Positions 17,420 to 26,338 of a stretch of DNA of 45,670 nucleotides are shown here, piece after piece. How positions within the stretch are numbered: the stretch's first letter is position 1; every line of letters begins with the position of its first letter. The notes under the pieces are model-generated. The model was not told the DNA's origin, ran no database searches, and saw only the letters and a program-made list of their open reading frames with translations. The position numbers and the translations under genes are program-made. Origin of the DNA: Onstottus_B arcticum (GTDB taxonomy: Bacteria > Acidobacteriota > Blastocatellia > UBA7656); the NCBI GenBank assembly GCA_038040485.1, contig JBBPIE010000043.1, positions 1 through 45,670 on the forward strand, given 5' to 3'.

Positions 17420-19720
17420 TTGGAACAGGTTGTCAGTTTTCTGTTCAAGTACAACGCGGCGCTCTTCTCAAAGAGCCAGTTCGGATTCGGAGCGCGGCCG
17501 CCGCTTCTGGTCATCATTCTGCTCGCTGCTTTGATCGGCGCGCTGCTCTATTTTCTTTACGCAACTCCCAGGCTCGCATTGCCGCCCCGGTGGCGCGCGG
17601 CGTTGATTGCGATTCGACTGGCGCTCCTCGCGGTCATCGTGTTGTGCATCATGCGTCCGGTGATCGTTGTGCCTTCAGTTCTCCCTCAGTCGAGCTACGT
17701 CGCCGTGCTTATGGATGACTCGTCGAGCATGAAGCTTGCCGGTGACGGAAGCGGCTCGCGGCTCGACGCGGTGAAGCAACTGATGTCGGACGGCAGCAAG
17801 TTTCACGGCGCGCTTGCCGACAAGTTCAAGCTGCGCGAGTTCAAGTTCACTGCTTCGGCGGAACGAATCAACGACGCCCGCGAGCTTACGGGTGAAGGTG
17901 AACAGACAAACCTGGCCGCCGCGATCGATCAGGCATCACGCGAGGCCGCCGGGTTGCCGTTGTCGGGGCTGATCGTTGTCAGCGACGGGGCAAGCAATGT
18001 CAGCGGCGACGATTCGGCGGCGAGTCTCGCGGTGACGCTTGGGGGCTTGCGCGCGCGAGGAGTTCCGGTCTACACGATCGGCGTGGGCCAGACGCGGCTC
18101 GACGACGACGTGGAACTGGCGCGCGCAACGGCGCCCAAACGAGTGCTTGCCGGCTCGATGGTAACCGCCGAACTGCTGCTTCGCGCAGGCGCGCGCAAGA
18201 CCGTCAAGATAGAACTCGCCGAAGACAATCACCTGCTTCGCTCGCAGGATGTATCAGTTCAGGGAGACGCGACCAGTGTTGCGCGATTGAGCTTCACTCC
18301 TTCTTCGCCGGGGCTTCACCGATACAAGTTCACCGCGGTCCCTTCATCCGACGAGCCCATTCAAGACAACAATTCGCAGGAGCTTTTGATCGACGTCGAA
18401 GACGCCCGGCCGAAGATTCTATATATCGAAGGCGAGCCTCGCTGGGAGTACGGCAAGCTTCGCGACGCCGTTGCCGAAGAAAAAAACGTCGTCCTCGTTT
18501 CGGTGCTGAGGTCCGCCGACGGGAAGTTCTATCGGCAGGGCGTTGAGAACGCCGAAGAGCTTGGCGGAGGGTTTCCCAAGTCCGAAGAGGACCTCTTCAA
18601 GTACGACGCGGTGATGATCGGCAGCGTCGAAGCAACGTTCTTCACGTTCGATCAACTGAAAGCGATCGAGCAATTCGTTTCTAGGCGCGGCGGGGCGCTG
18701 ATTGCGCTGGGCGGGTCAAAATCATTCAACGCCGGCGGCTACGCAACGACGCCGCTCGCCGATTTGCTTCCCATCTATTTGAACGGCAGCGGCACAAAGG
18801 GCGAGATCGAAGACTTCAGAGCAGCGCCCGCGGATCGAGGCCGCGATCATCCGGCGGCGCGTCTTGTAGAACAACCCGAAGCGAACCTGAAAGCATGGGA
18901 ACAGATGCCGGCCATAACCTTGCCGGAAGTCATCACCGACACAAAGCCGGGGGCGACCGTGATACTCGAAGCGCGCGGCGCCCGCGAGAAGAACCGCGTC
19001 GCGCCGTTGCTGGTCGAGGAACGGTACGGGCGCGGACGAACGTTGGCCCTGCTGGCTTCCGATACCTGGCGCTGGCGAATGATGCTCGAATCAAAAAATG
19101 CTTCGTTCGAGACTTTTTGGCGCAACCTGCTCCGGTACCTGGTCGATGGAGTGAGGCGTCCCGTCGAAGTAGCGGCCGAGCGAAGCTTCTACGCGAGCGG
19201 CGACCCGGTTCGCATACGCGCCGAAGTCGCCGATGAGAAGTTCATTTCGATCAACGACGCGCAGGTGACGGCTCGAGTAACCACACCGTCGGGCCGCGCG
19301 ATTGACCTGGCTTTGAAGCCCGCCATTGAGGGCGGCTTCGAAGGTTACGCTGCGCCCTTTCGTCCCGAGGAAGATGGTCTTTATCGCGTCGAGGTCACCG
19401 CGAAACGGCCGGGTTCAAAACAAGGAACGGCGGCCGCACTCGCCCCTGGGCACGCGAGCTTTCTTGTGGGACCGGTAAACCGCGAGGCTTGGAACGCGGC
19501 GCAGAATCGCGAACTGCTGGAGCGCGTAGCTTCCGAAACCGGCGGTAAATACTACACGCCGGATCGCGCCGACAGGTTGATCGACGACATTACCCATCGC
19601 GAGGGCGCGGGTTCGATGCGCGAGACAAAGGACCTTTGGGATATGCCGGTCAATTTTCTGCTGGTGCTCGCGCTGGCCAGCGGAGAGTGGTTTATTCGCA
19701 AACGCAAAGGTCTTGCTTAG
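17420..19720 (+). CDS. Membrane VWA-domain protein with glutamine-amidotransferase-like fold
   Basis: About 766 aa. I chose TTG 17420 because GAGGAG (17408-17413) sits 6 nt upstream; an in-frame TTG at 17402 is possible. Two N-terminal membrane segments (LLVIILLAALIGALLYFL and a second near 55-80) precede a von Willebrand A domain. Its metal site is intact (D99-x-S101-x-S103) and it contains GLIVVSDGASN. The middle (PKILYIEGEPRWEYGKLRDAV ... GGALIALGGSKSFNAGGY) resembles the class I amidotransferase-like fold found in this VWA family, without an evident catalytic cysteine. A beta-rich region and a final membrane segment (MPVNFLLVLALASGEWFI) complete it. Such proteins are companions of MoxR/BatA systems. 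First gene of the cluster, 18 nt before the caspase-like gene. Confidence 0.82.
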   Translation: MEQVVSFLFKYNAALFSKSQFGFGARPPLLVIILLAALIGALLYFLYATPRLALPPRWRAALIAIRLALLAVIVLCIMRPVIVVPSVLPQSSYVAVLMDDSSSMKLAGDGSGSRLDAVKQLMSDGSKFHGALADKFKLREFKFTASAERINDARELTGEGEQTNLAAAIDQASREAAGLPLSGLIVVSDGASNVSGDDSAASLAVTLGGLRARGVPVYTIGVGQTRLDDDVELARATAPKRVLAGSMVTAELLLRAGARKTVKIELAEDNHLLRSQDVSVQGDATSVARLSFTPSSPGLHRYKFTAVPSSDEPIQDNNSQELLIDVEDARPKILYIEGEPRWEYGKLRDAVAEEKNVVLVSVLRSADGKFYRQGVENAEELGGGFPKSEEDLFKYDAVMIGSVEATFFTFDQLKAIEQFVSRRGGALIALGGSKSFNAGGYATTPLADLLPIYLNGSGTKGEIEDFRAAPADRGRDHPAARLVEQPEANLKAWEQMPAITLPEVITDTKPGATVILEARGAREKNRVAPLLVEERYGRGRTLALLASDTWRWRMMLESKNASFETFWRNLLRYLVDGVRRPVEVAAERSFYASGDPVRIRAEVADEKFISINDAQVTARVTTPSGRAIDLALKPAIEGGFEGYAAPFRPEEDGLYRVEVTAKRPGSKQGTAAALAPGHASFLVGPVNREAWNAAQNRELLERVASETGGKYYTPDRADRLIDDITHREGAGSMRETKDLWDMPVNFLLVLALASGEWFIRKRKGLA

Positions 19721-19738
19721 CTGCGTTCAGATATCAAG

Positions 19739-20860
19739 ATGAGATTTCCTTTGAAACCTTTCTCTGAAGCGAAGTCCCTCGCTGGATTGACATACTCGTC
19801 ACTGGCATTGTGTCTTGCGTTTTCATCGTGCGGCGCAAGCCGAAACTCCAACTCCCAACAAACCAATCTGGAAGCCCAAACAAAACCGACCGTCGAGAAA
19901 AAACAGCGAGCTGCGGTCGATCCCAACAAGTTCGCTTTGGTCATCACCAGCGTTGGCGGCGAAGAAGCATATACAAAAACGTTCAGCGGTCAGGCGGTCC
20001 GACTCTACGAAGCGCTGACAAATCAGCTTGGCTTCGTGGAAAAGAACGTCTTTCTTCTGACGGAAACGGCAAGCGGTGGCGCGGAAGACGGCGCGCCCGG
20101 CGACGATCCCGCTCACGCACGGCGAGCTACCGCTGCCGAAGTGCGCAAGTCCTTCGCCGCGATCAAGTCAGCCGCAAACCCGGACAGTCTCGTGCTGATA
20201 GTCCTGATCGGGCACGGCACGTTCGACAGCCAACAAGCAAAGTTCAACCTGGTCGGCCCAGACCTCACCGCCAAAGACTACGCCGAATCGGTTGCGGCTC
20301 TCCCGACTCGCCGCGTGGTATTCGTCAACTGCGCCAGCTCCTCGGGCGAGTTCATCAAACCGCTCTCGGGCTCCGGGCGCGTCGTCATCACCGCGACTCG
20401 AAGCGGCAACGAACAGAATGCGACTGTCTTCGCCGAGCACTTCATCGCCGGTTTGGTAGGTCTTGTGGCTGACACCGACAAGAACGGGAGAGTCTCGGTG
20501 CTCGAAGCCTTCAATTACGCAACCAAGACGACTGCCGACTGGTATAAGAAGAGCAACCGGCTTGCGAGCGAGCACGCGCTGATCGACGACAACGGCGACG
20601 GGACCGGACACGAGGAAGCAGCCGCCGGCGACGGGTCGCTTGCGAAGGCGCTCTACATCGATTCGAAACCGATGGAACAGGCAGCGGGCGATGCGGAGCT
20701 TGCGCGACTGTTTGGCGAGCGCCAGCGTTTGGAAGAAGCGATTGAGAAGCTAAAGGCTCGAAAAGGCGAGATGAAGCAAGACGACTACGAGGGCGAGCTT
20801 GAAGACTTGTTTGTCGAGCTTGCGACGGTGAATCAGCAGATCAAAGTAAGGCAGAAGTAA
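19739..20860 (+). CDS. Caspase-like (clan CD) lipoprotein with EF-hand loop
   Basis: 373 aa. The N-terminus looks like a lipoprotein signal ending LAFSSCG, followed by a polar Asn/Gln-rich linker. The core (about 60-240) has the clan CD pattern: a beta strand then His (LIVLIGHGTFD, H159), and 39 residues later a second strand then Cys (VVFVNCASSSGE, C198). Both catalytic candidates are present, as in C13/C14 families. An EF-hand-type loop D245-TDKNGRVSVLE-256 and an acidic DDNGDGTGHE segment follow, suggesting calcium binding. The C-terminal 60 residues form a charged coiled coil (RQRLEEAIEKLKARKGEMKQDD). Proteolysis is inferred from the motif only; substrate unknown. It follows the VWA gene by 18 nt, and its stop codon abuts REP-like repeats. 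Confidence 0.75.
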   Translation: MRFPLKPFSEAKSLAGLTYSSLALCLAFSSCGASRNSNSQQTNLEAQTKPTVEKKQRAAVDPNKFALVITSVGGEEAYTKTFSGQAVRLYEALTNQLGFVEKNVFLLTETASGGAEDGAPGDDPAHARRATAAEVRKSFAAIKSAANPDSLVLIVLIGHGTFDSQQAKFNLVGPDLTAKDYAESVAALPTRRVVFVNCASSSGEFIKPLSGSGRVVITATRSGNEQNATVFAEHFIAGLVGLVADTDKNGRVSVLEAFNYATKTTADWYKKSNRLASEHALIDDNGDGTGHEEAAAGDGSLAKALYIDSKPMEQAAGDAELARLFGERQRLEEAIEKLKARKGEMKQDDYEGELEDLFVELATVNQQIKVRQK

Positions 20861-20896
20861 CTTGTATGGGCGGCCCTCCGTGGCCGCCCCTCGATG
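20859..20896 (+). repeat. REP-like hairpin repeat, copy 1
   Basis: 38-bp unit AACTTGTATGGGCGGCCC ... CCGCCCCTCGATG containing the inverted pair GGGCGGCC/GGCCGCCC around CTCCGT. Followed immediately by a second direct copy. It overlaps the stop codon of the caspase-like gene. Confidence 0.8.
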
Positions 20897-20935
20897 AACT
20901 TGTACGGGCGGGCCCTCCGTGGCCGCCCCTCGATG
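20897..20935 (+). repeat. REP-like hairpin repeat, copy 2
   Basis: 39-bp unit nearly identical to copy 1 (one substitution, one inserted G), head-to-tail. It ends 10 nt before the transposase start codon. Confidence 0.8.
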
Positions 20936-20945
20936 GTGCCACAGC

Positions 20946-21623
20946 ATGCCAACGTCACCAGACTTTCCGTATCCGCGTCGCTACAACAGCCTTCGCCTGC
21001 TTGGCTTCGATTACTCGTCGCCGTCCGCGCTCTACTTTCTCACGGTCGATACCGATTCCTCGCGACCGGCATTTGGAGACATTACGTTAGCAAAGTCTGT
21101 CCTGGCCGCGCTTCTCCATGGCCAGACTGAAGCTAGAATTCGCATCCAAGCATTCACACTCATGCCAGACCATTTGCACCTATTGGCTGGGGTGAGGGAG
21201 GCGGGCAAGAACCTATCCGCTGCCCTAGGAGCATTCAAGAGTTACACCACTCAGCTGTATTGGAAACGCAGCCATCAGATTGTCGAGGAACAGCGAGTCG
21301 CGCTTCCACCCAGGTCGGTCCAAAAGAGCGAACGTCGCGAAGCTGCACCGCTGCTGGCCGCGTTGATGGAATGGCGAGCCTCGCTGCGACCCGAAGCGAT
21401 GGAGCTGAAGAATTGGCCGCGGGTGCGGACAGAACATTTCTTGGGTAAACATCTCTGGCACGAGTCATTCAACGATCACATAATCAGAAACGATGCTGAT
21501 TTGAGGGAGACGATAGAATACATCGTGCTTAATCCCGTAAAGCGGGGGTACGTATCGAAGCCACAGTTCTATCCCTTCACCGGCTTCGGAGTTGGAATGA
21601 ATGAGGGACCGGATGCGACGTAA
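20946..21623 (+). CDS. REP-associated tyrosine transposase (IS200/Y1 superfamily)
   Basis: 225 aa from ATG 20946 (MPTSPDFPYPRRYNS). A GTG at 20919 lies inside the repeat and is less likely. The HUH motif is MPDHLHLL with H76 and H78, and a likely catalytic tyrosine is Y100 in AFKSYTTQLYW. The C-terminal signature WHESFNDHIIRND ... YIVLNPVKRGYV is typical of RAYT-type domesticated transposases. These single-strand nucleases act on REP hairpins, and REP-like hairpins flank this gene on both sides (two direct upstream, one inverted downstream). It overlaps the next gene's start by 23 nt and interrupts an otherwise co-directional cluster. Confidence 0.9.
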   Translation: MPTSPDFPYPRRYNSLRLLGFDYSSPSALYFLTVDTDSSRPAFGDITLAKSVLAALLHGQTEARIRIQAFTLMPDHLHLLAGVREAGKNLSAALGAFKSYTTQLYWKRSHQIVEEQRVALPPRSVQKSERREAAPLLAALMEWRASLRPEAMELKNWPRVRTEHFLGKHLWHESFNDHIIRNDADLRETIEYIVLNPVKRGYVSKPQFYPFTGFGVGMNEGPDAT

Positions 21624-24294
21624 GCGTGAGAAGGGGCGGCCACGGAGGGCCGCCCGTACAGGGCTCGTCAGACGACTCGGGATCCTGGCAATCATCTTCG
21701 TGTTTGGGTGCTCGTTCAACTCGGGCGCGGCACAGGAGGTGTCCATCGCGCGAGGGCGCGAGCTTCTAAAGCATGGCAGCTACAAGGAAGCGATCGCCGT
21801 CTTCACTTCGCTGGCCGGCAAAAATCCGAGCGACACTGAAGTTAGCGAGCTACTGGTGCGCGCTCAGATAGAAACGGGCGAATACGCCGCGGCTGCGAAG
21901 CGTGCGCTTGATTTCCTCGGCGCCCATCCAACCGAGGCCGCGATGCGAGTTGTCAGCGGCGAGGTCAAGCTGGCGACCGGGCGTTACGCGGAAGCAGAAG
22001 CCGAGTTTGATCGCGCGGCTCGCGATGTCAAAAACGGTGTGGTCTGGTTGCGCGCGAAACTCGGACGTGTCCGGGCGCTTGCCGCGCAAGGCAAGGACGA
22101 CGCCTCGCGCGCGGCTGCCGAGGAATTCGTGGGCTACTATAACGAGAACCCGCCGCGTTCGGCGGAAGAGCTCGTGCTGATCGCGAGCGCCCTGGTTCAT
22201 GTCGAAAAGTTCGAAGACGCCAACGATCTTTTTATCGACGCTCGCGAAGCCGACCCGACTTTTATCGACGCTTTCACAGCGCAGGGCGAATTGCTGAACG
22301 AGAAGTACAACTACGGCGAAGCGGCCAGCCTTTTCGAAGACGCCCTCAAGATCAATCCGAACTCGCCGCGTGCGCTTGTTGGGCGTGCGCGAAGCAAGGC
22401 GGTCGAGTCAGTCGAAGAACCATCCGCCGCGGCGGATCGCGCGCTCGGGGTCAACCCGAATTACACGGAGGCGCTTGCGCTTAGAGCCTGGCTCGACCTG
22501 GAAGCCGGGAACTACTCTGCGGCGCACAAATCGATCGATCGCGCGCTGACGGTCAATCCGAACGCTGTAGACGTTATGGCCGTCCGAGCTGCGGTATTCT
22601 ATCTGACCGACAAGAAGACGGAGTTTGACGCGGAGATAAAACGCGCGCTAGCAATCAACGCGCACGCGGGCGAGTTCTTCGACACGCTCGCGCATTTCGC
22701 GGTCAACAATCGTCGGTATGCCGACGCGGTTGAGTTTGGAACGCGCGCTATAACGCTTTCACCGAAACTCTGGAGTGCAAGGACGCAGCTCGGCATTCAG
22801 TTGCTTCGCGTCGGCCGAATCAGTGAGGGCCGAGCTGAGTTGGAGCGAGCCTTCGAGGGCGACCCTTACAACGTGTGGGCGAAGAACACGCTCGACTTGC
22901 TCGACGCAATGAAGGACTTCAGCGAGACCGTGCGCGGGCCGTTCATGGTCAGGTCCGCGCCCGCCGAGACCGCCGCGTTCGCTGTCTACGCCGCCGATCT
23001 TCTCGAAGAGGCCCACAAAAAACTCACCGCCAAGTATCGCTTTATCCCGCGCGCGCCGATTCAAGTCGAGGTGTTTCCAAATCACGAAGACTTCGCCGTC
23101 CGATCGCTTGGGTTGCCGGGCCTTGGCGCGTTGGGAGTTTGCTTTGGTCAGGTCATCGCTATGGACAGCCCGTCTGCGCGGCAGAAAGGCGAGTTCAACT
23201 GGGGCAGCACGCTTTGGCACGAGTTCACTCACGTGATCACGCTTCAGATCACCGATCATCGAATCCCGCGTTGGTTCTCAGAAGGCTTGTCGGTTTATGA
23301 AGAGCGGCGCGCGCGAAAAGGTTGGGGCGAGAACTGGTCGCTCGACAAGTTGAAGGCAATCAGCGACGGGCGCTTTGTCAAAATCGACGACCTGGACGGC
23401 GCGTTCACCCGGCCCAAGTCGCCTGACGGAGTGGGGCTCGCGTACTTTCAAGCGTCGCAGGTCTGCGAGTTCGTCGAGGAGAAGTTCGGCTTCGATGCGA
23501 TACTGCGAATGCTTGCGATGTACAAAGAGGGCGCGCGAACGCCAGACGTATTGCAACGAGCGCTCAAGCTAAGCTCTTCGGACTTCGACAAAGCGTTCGC
23601 AGATTTCGTGAAGCAAAAAACGGCAGGCTACCTGGAAGCAGTGGGAAGCGGTCTGTCGCGCAAGGCAGGTGAGCCGCCGCCGCCAAAAGATGTGTTGCTT
23701 GAAACGCTGAAGACCCGGCCGAATGACTACTTCGCACATTTACGATTGGGCGAAGCTTATAAAACAGAAGGCGACGCGGACCGCGCGCTCGAACACCTGA
23801 AGCGAGCAGCCGAACTTTTCCCGTTTTACTCTGGACGCGGCAATCCTTATGAGTTGATGACGGAGATATACGAATCGCGCGGGCAGAAGCAGGAAACGGC
23901 GGCGGCCCTCGAAGCGCTGACCCGCGTGAACGAGACGAACGCCGATGCGCTCGCGAAGCTCGCGCGGCTGCGGATCGAAATGAAGGACCTGAAATCCGCG
24001 GTCGAAGCGTTGAATCAAAGCTTCTATGCGCAGCCATTCGACGCAAGCTTGCACAAGCTTGCGGGCGACGCTTATCTTGAGTTGGGGAACGCGACCGACG
24101 CGATTCGGGAGTTTCGAGTTGCGATTGCGCTTGCGCCGGCCGACCTCGCAGTGGCGCATTTCGATCTGGCGCGCGGTCTCGAGGCAGGCGGCGACCGCAG
24201 GGAGGCTCGCCGCGAAGTAGTTCGGGCGCTTGAGATAGCGCCCGGGTTTGAGAAGGCGCAGGAGCTGTTGTTGAAGCTCCGAGCGAGTAAGTGA
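21601..24294 (+). CDS. TPR lipoprotein with MA-type metallopeptidase domain
   Basis: 897 aa from ATG 21601; ATG 21613, with GAGGG six bases upstream, is an equally good start. A basic N-terminus leads to a hydrophobic stretch ending in a possible lipobox (VFGC), so an outer-membrane or periplasmic lipoprotein is likely. TPR repeats fill about 40-430. A gluzincin-like peptidase domain follows, with H540-EFT-H544 and the downstream glutamate E561 in RWFSEGLSVYEE, matching the peptidase MA family. More TPR repeats occupy about 690-890 (YFAHLRLGEAYKTEGDADRALEHL read as two blocks). It may bind and process protein partners; substrate unknown. Odd: the inverted REP copy at 21633-21660 is translated into the N-terminus (GRPRRAART). 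Confidence 0.85.
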   Translation: MRDRMRRKREKGRPRRAARTGLVRRLGILAIIFVFGCSFNSGAAQEVSIARGRELLKHGSYKEAIAVFTSLAGKNPSDTEVSELLVRAQIETGEYAAAAKRALDFLGAHPTEAAMRVVSGEVKLATGRYAEAEAEFDRAARDVKNGVVWLRAKLGRVRALAAQGKDDASRAAAEEFVGYYNENPPRSAEELVLIASALVHVEKFEDANDLFIDAREADPTFIDAFTAQGELLNEKYNYGEAASLFEDALKINPNSPRALVGRARSKAVESVEEPSAAADRALGVNPNYTEALALRAWLDLEAGNYSAAHKSIDRALTVNPNAVDVMAVRAAVFYLTDKKTEFDAEIKRALAINAHAGEFFDTLAHFAVNNRRYADAVEFGTRAITLSPKLWSARTQLGIQLLRVGRISEGRAELERAFEGDPYNVWAKNTLDLLDAMKDFSETVRGPFMVRSAPAETAAFAVYAADLLEEAHKKLTAKYRFIPRAPIQVEVFPNHEDFAVRSLGLPGLGALGVCFGQVIAMDSPSARQKGEFNWGSTLWHEFTHVITLQITDHRIPRWFSEGLSVYEERRARKGWGENWSLDKLKAISDGRFVKIDDLDGAFTRPKSPDGVGLAYFQASQVCEFVEEKFGFDAILRMLAMYKEGARTPDVLQRALKLSSSDFDKAFADFVKQKTAGYLEAVGSGLSRKAGEPPPPKDVLLETLKTRPNDYFAHLRLGEAYKTEGDADRALEHLKRAAELFPFYSGRGNPYELMTEIYESRGQKQETAAALEALTRVNETNADALAKLARLRIEMKDLKSAVEALNQSFYAQPFDASLHKLAGDAYLELGNATDAIREFRVAIALAPADLAVAHFDLARGLEAGGDRREARREVVRALEIAPGFEKAQELLLKLRASK
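21633..21660 (-). repeat. REP-like hairpin repeat, inverted copy 3
   Basis: GGGGCGGCCACGGAGGGC... is the reverse complement of the core of copies 1 and 2 (TGTACGGGCGG...CCGCCCC). It lies just downstream of the transposase stop, inside the 5' coding part of the TPR gene. Confidence 0.8.
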
Positions 24295-24362
24295 GTGGTT
24301 AGTTTGTGTCAGTAGCTCGACCGTTAGGGAGAGCTCTCCATCACGAGGAAGCCGGAAGTCGG

Positions 24363-24410
24363 GAATTGAAAATTGAAAATTGCAAATTGCAAATTGAAAA
24401 TTTCAAATTG
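24363..24410. repeat. AT-rich tandem repeat of AAATTG units
   Basis: Consecutive GAAAATT/GCAAATT heptamers, far more AT-rich than the surroundings. Spacer 24295-24435 shows nothing else of note. Confidence 0.6.
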
Positions 24411-24435
24411 CCGCGCGGCGCTCGAGGCCGGCGGT

Positions 24436-25218
24436 ATGCGGACAAGTTTCTTCGTGATCGCGTCGCTGGCTTTTGTGCTTGCGTCGGCGGCTCACTACGC
24501 GGCCGGGAGCGCTGCGGAGAACAAGCCCCCGCGTTATGAAGACTCGCGGATGGGCGAGAAGAAAGACGAATCGGACAGGTTCAAGTTCGCTCGCGTTAAG
24601 AGCGCTCCAATGTACATGGGAGGCAATCTCGGCGATCGAGGCGAGCCCTGGTCGCACGATTACCCGGAAGCGGGGCTGCACTTCTCGAAGATTCTTTCCG
24701 AGTTGTCGAGGCTTCAAGTCGTGCTTGATGAAGACGAGTACATCTTTTCTTTCGATGACCCGAACCTGATGAAGTACCCGTTCGCTTACATGTGCGAGGT
24801 CGGGTTTATGCAGTTGACCGAACCCGAGATCGCCGGGATGCGCGAGTACTTGCTTCGCGGTGGCTTCCTGCTGGTGGACGACTTTCGCGGTTCGTCACAG
24901 TTGAGAAACTTTGAATACTACCTCAAGCAAGCCTTTCCCGAACGCGAGTATCAAATGAAGCCGCTCGACGTCACGCATCCCATCTTCAACTGTTTCTTTT
25001 CGATCAAGTCGCTTGATGTTCGCGCGCCTTACGACCGTTACAAACCGGAGTTTCTCGGCCTGGAAGACAAGCACGGGCGACTGATGATGATCATCAACTA
25101 CAACAACGACGTGAGCGATTACTGGCAGTGGTCAAACGACCCGTTCATGCCGATCGACGATACAAATAGCGCTTACAAATTCGGCGTCAACTATGTGTTT
25201 TATGCTCTGACGCACTAA
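24436..25218 (+). CDS. DUF4159 domain protein, secreted
   Basis: 260 aa. ATG 24436 begins a good signal peptide (MRTSFFVIASLAFVLASAAH) with GAGG upstream; the frame is open 21 codons further through the AT-rich repeat, which is unlikely to be coding. The sequence FKFARVKS ... WSHDYPEAGLHFSKILSELS ... LMKYPFAYMCEVGFMQLT (read in parts) and LREGGFLLVDDF-like LLRGGFLLVDDFRG match DUF4159, a family with an amidotransferase-like fold often encoded next to MoxR/DUF58 genes. No catalytic residue can be assigned. It lies upstream of MoxR in the same direction, as in related clusters. Confidence 0.85.
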   Translation: MRTSFFVIASLAFVLASAAHYAAGSAAENKPPRYEDSRMGEKKDESDRFKFARVKSAPMYMGGNLGDRGEPWSHDYPEAGLHFSKILSELSRLQVVLDEDEYIFSFDDPNLMKYPFAYMCEVGFMQLTEPEIAGMREYLLRGGFLLVDDFRGSSQLRNFEYYLKQAFPEREYQMKPLDVTHPIFNCFFSIKSLDVRAPYDRYKPEFLGLEDKHGRLMMIINYNNDVSDYWQWSNDPFMPIDDTNSAYKFGVNYVFYALTH

Positions 25219-25220
25219 GG

Positions 25221-25292
25221 CGGTTTCGGGTTTGGGGTTCGTGGTTTCGGGTTTGGCCCGGAACCCGGAACTCTGAACCGCGAACCCGAGAC
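25221..25292. repeat. Imperfect inverted repeat of CGGGTTT/AACCCG words
   Basis: Left half repeats TTTCGGGTTTGG; right half repeats GGAACCCGG and CGAACCCGAG, so the two halves can pair. It fills most of the spacer before the MoxR gene. Confidence 0.5.
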
Positions 25293-25303
25293 TCGGAGAG
25301 TTA

Positions 25304-26326
25304 ATGGCGATAGATACTCAAGAAATCGTAAGAGAAGACCAACTGCTGGGAAAACTGATTGCGGCTCGCGATCAAATACTGAGCGAAGTCCGTAAAGTCA
25401 TCATCGGTCAGGACGAAGTAGTCGATCAGTCTTTGATCTCGCTTTTCGTAGGCGGGCACTCGCTGGTGACCGGCGCGCCGGGGCTTGCGAAGACGCTCCT
25501 GATTCGCACGCTTGCAAACGTCCTCGACCTGTCGTTCAAACGTATTCAGTTCACGCCTGACCTCATGCCTTCAGACATCACAGGCACCGACATCATCGAA
25601 GAAGACCGTTCGACCGGACATCGGCGGCTGGAGTTCATCCAGGGTCCATTGTTCGCGAACATCATCCTTGCCGACGAAATCAACCGCACGCCGCCCAAGA
25701 CTCAAGCCGCGCTGCTCGAAGCGATGCAGGAGGGGAACGTTACGGTTCAGGGGACCACCTACGATCTGCCAAAGCCGTTCTACGTGCTTGCGACTCAGAA
25801 CCCGATTGAGATGGAAGGCACTTACCCGCTGCCCGAAGCTCAGCTCGATCGATTTATGTTCAACATAAACATCGGCTACTTAAGCGAAGACGACGAAGTG
25901 GATGTTGTGAGCCAGACGACTTCGGTGCAAGACATCCGCTTTGAGCGAAACGTGACCGGCCCGGACATCCTCGCGTTTCAGCGGTTGATTCGCCGCGTGC
26001 CCGCGGCCGAATCGGTGACGCGTTACGCTGTCAGATTGGTTGGAGCAAGCCGGCCCGGGTCGGACACCTCGCCGGACTACATTAAGCGATGGGTGAATTG
26101 GGGCGCGTCGCTTCGAGCGTCGCAGTTTTTGATATTAGGCGGCAAGGCTCGCGCGGTGATGATGGGCCGCTACAACGTGTCGGTTGAAGACGTGAAGGCG
26201 CTCGCTTATCCGGTTTTGAGACATCGGATACTTCTCAACTTCCACGCGGAGTCCGAGAAGGTGAAGCCGGACGATGTGATCAAACGATTGATCGACACAG
26301 TGCCCGAACCGAAGTCCGGGCTATAG
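25304..26326 (+). CDS. MoxR-family AAA+ ATPase
   Basis: 340 aa, the usual family length. Walker A GAPGLAKT (57-64), Walker B IILADEIN with D124-E125, the conserved insert SDITGTDIIEED, a sensor-type ATQNPIEMEGTYPLPEAQLDR region and the C-terminal lid helices are all present. MoxR ATPases are cytoplasmic chaperone-like motors that act with VWA proteins to insert cofactors or assemble partners. The nearby DUF58 and BatA-like VWA proteins are the natural partners. GGAG precedes ATG 25304. It is followed 12 nt later by the TonB-C gene. Confidence 0.95.
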   Translation: MAIDTQEIVREDQLLGKLIAARDQILSEVRKVIIGQDEVVDQSLISLFVGGHSLVTGAPGLAKTLLIRTLANVLDLSFKRIQFTPDLMPSDITGTDIIEEDRSTGHRRLEFIQGPLFANIILADEINRTPPKTQAALLEAMQEGNVTVQGTTYDLPKPFYVLATQNPIEMEGTYPLPEAQLDRFMFNINIGYLSEDDEVDVVSQTTSVQDIRFERNVTGPDILAFQRLIRRVPAAESVTRYAVRLVGASRPGSDTSPDYIKRWVNWGASLRASQFLILGGKARAVMMGRYNVSVEDVKALAYPVLRHRILLNFHAESEKVKPDDVIKRLIDTVPEPKSGL

Positions 26327-26338
26327 AGGGAGAAGCGC

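Noticed and set aside
19810..20472. 220-codon plus-strand frame within the caspase-like gene
   Set aside because: Arg/Ser/Gln-rich out-of-frame shadow; the caspase-like frame has motifs and a signal sequence.
24373..24435. Upstream extension of the DUF4159 gene through the AAATTG repeat
   Set aside because: Would place a Lys/Asn/Cys-rich tail before a normal signal peptide; the ATG at 24436 fits better.
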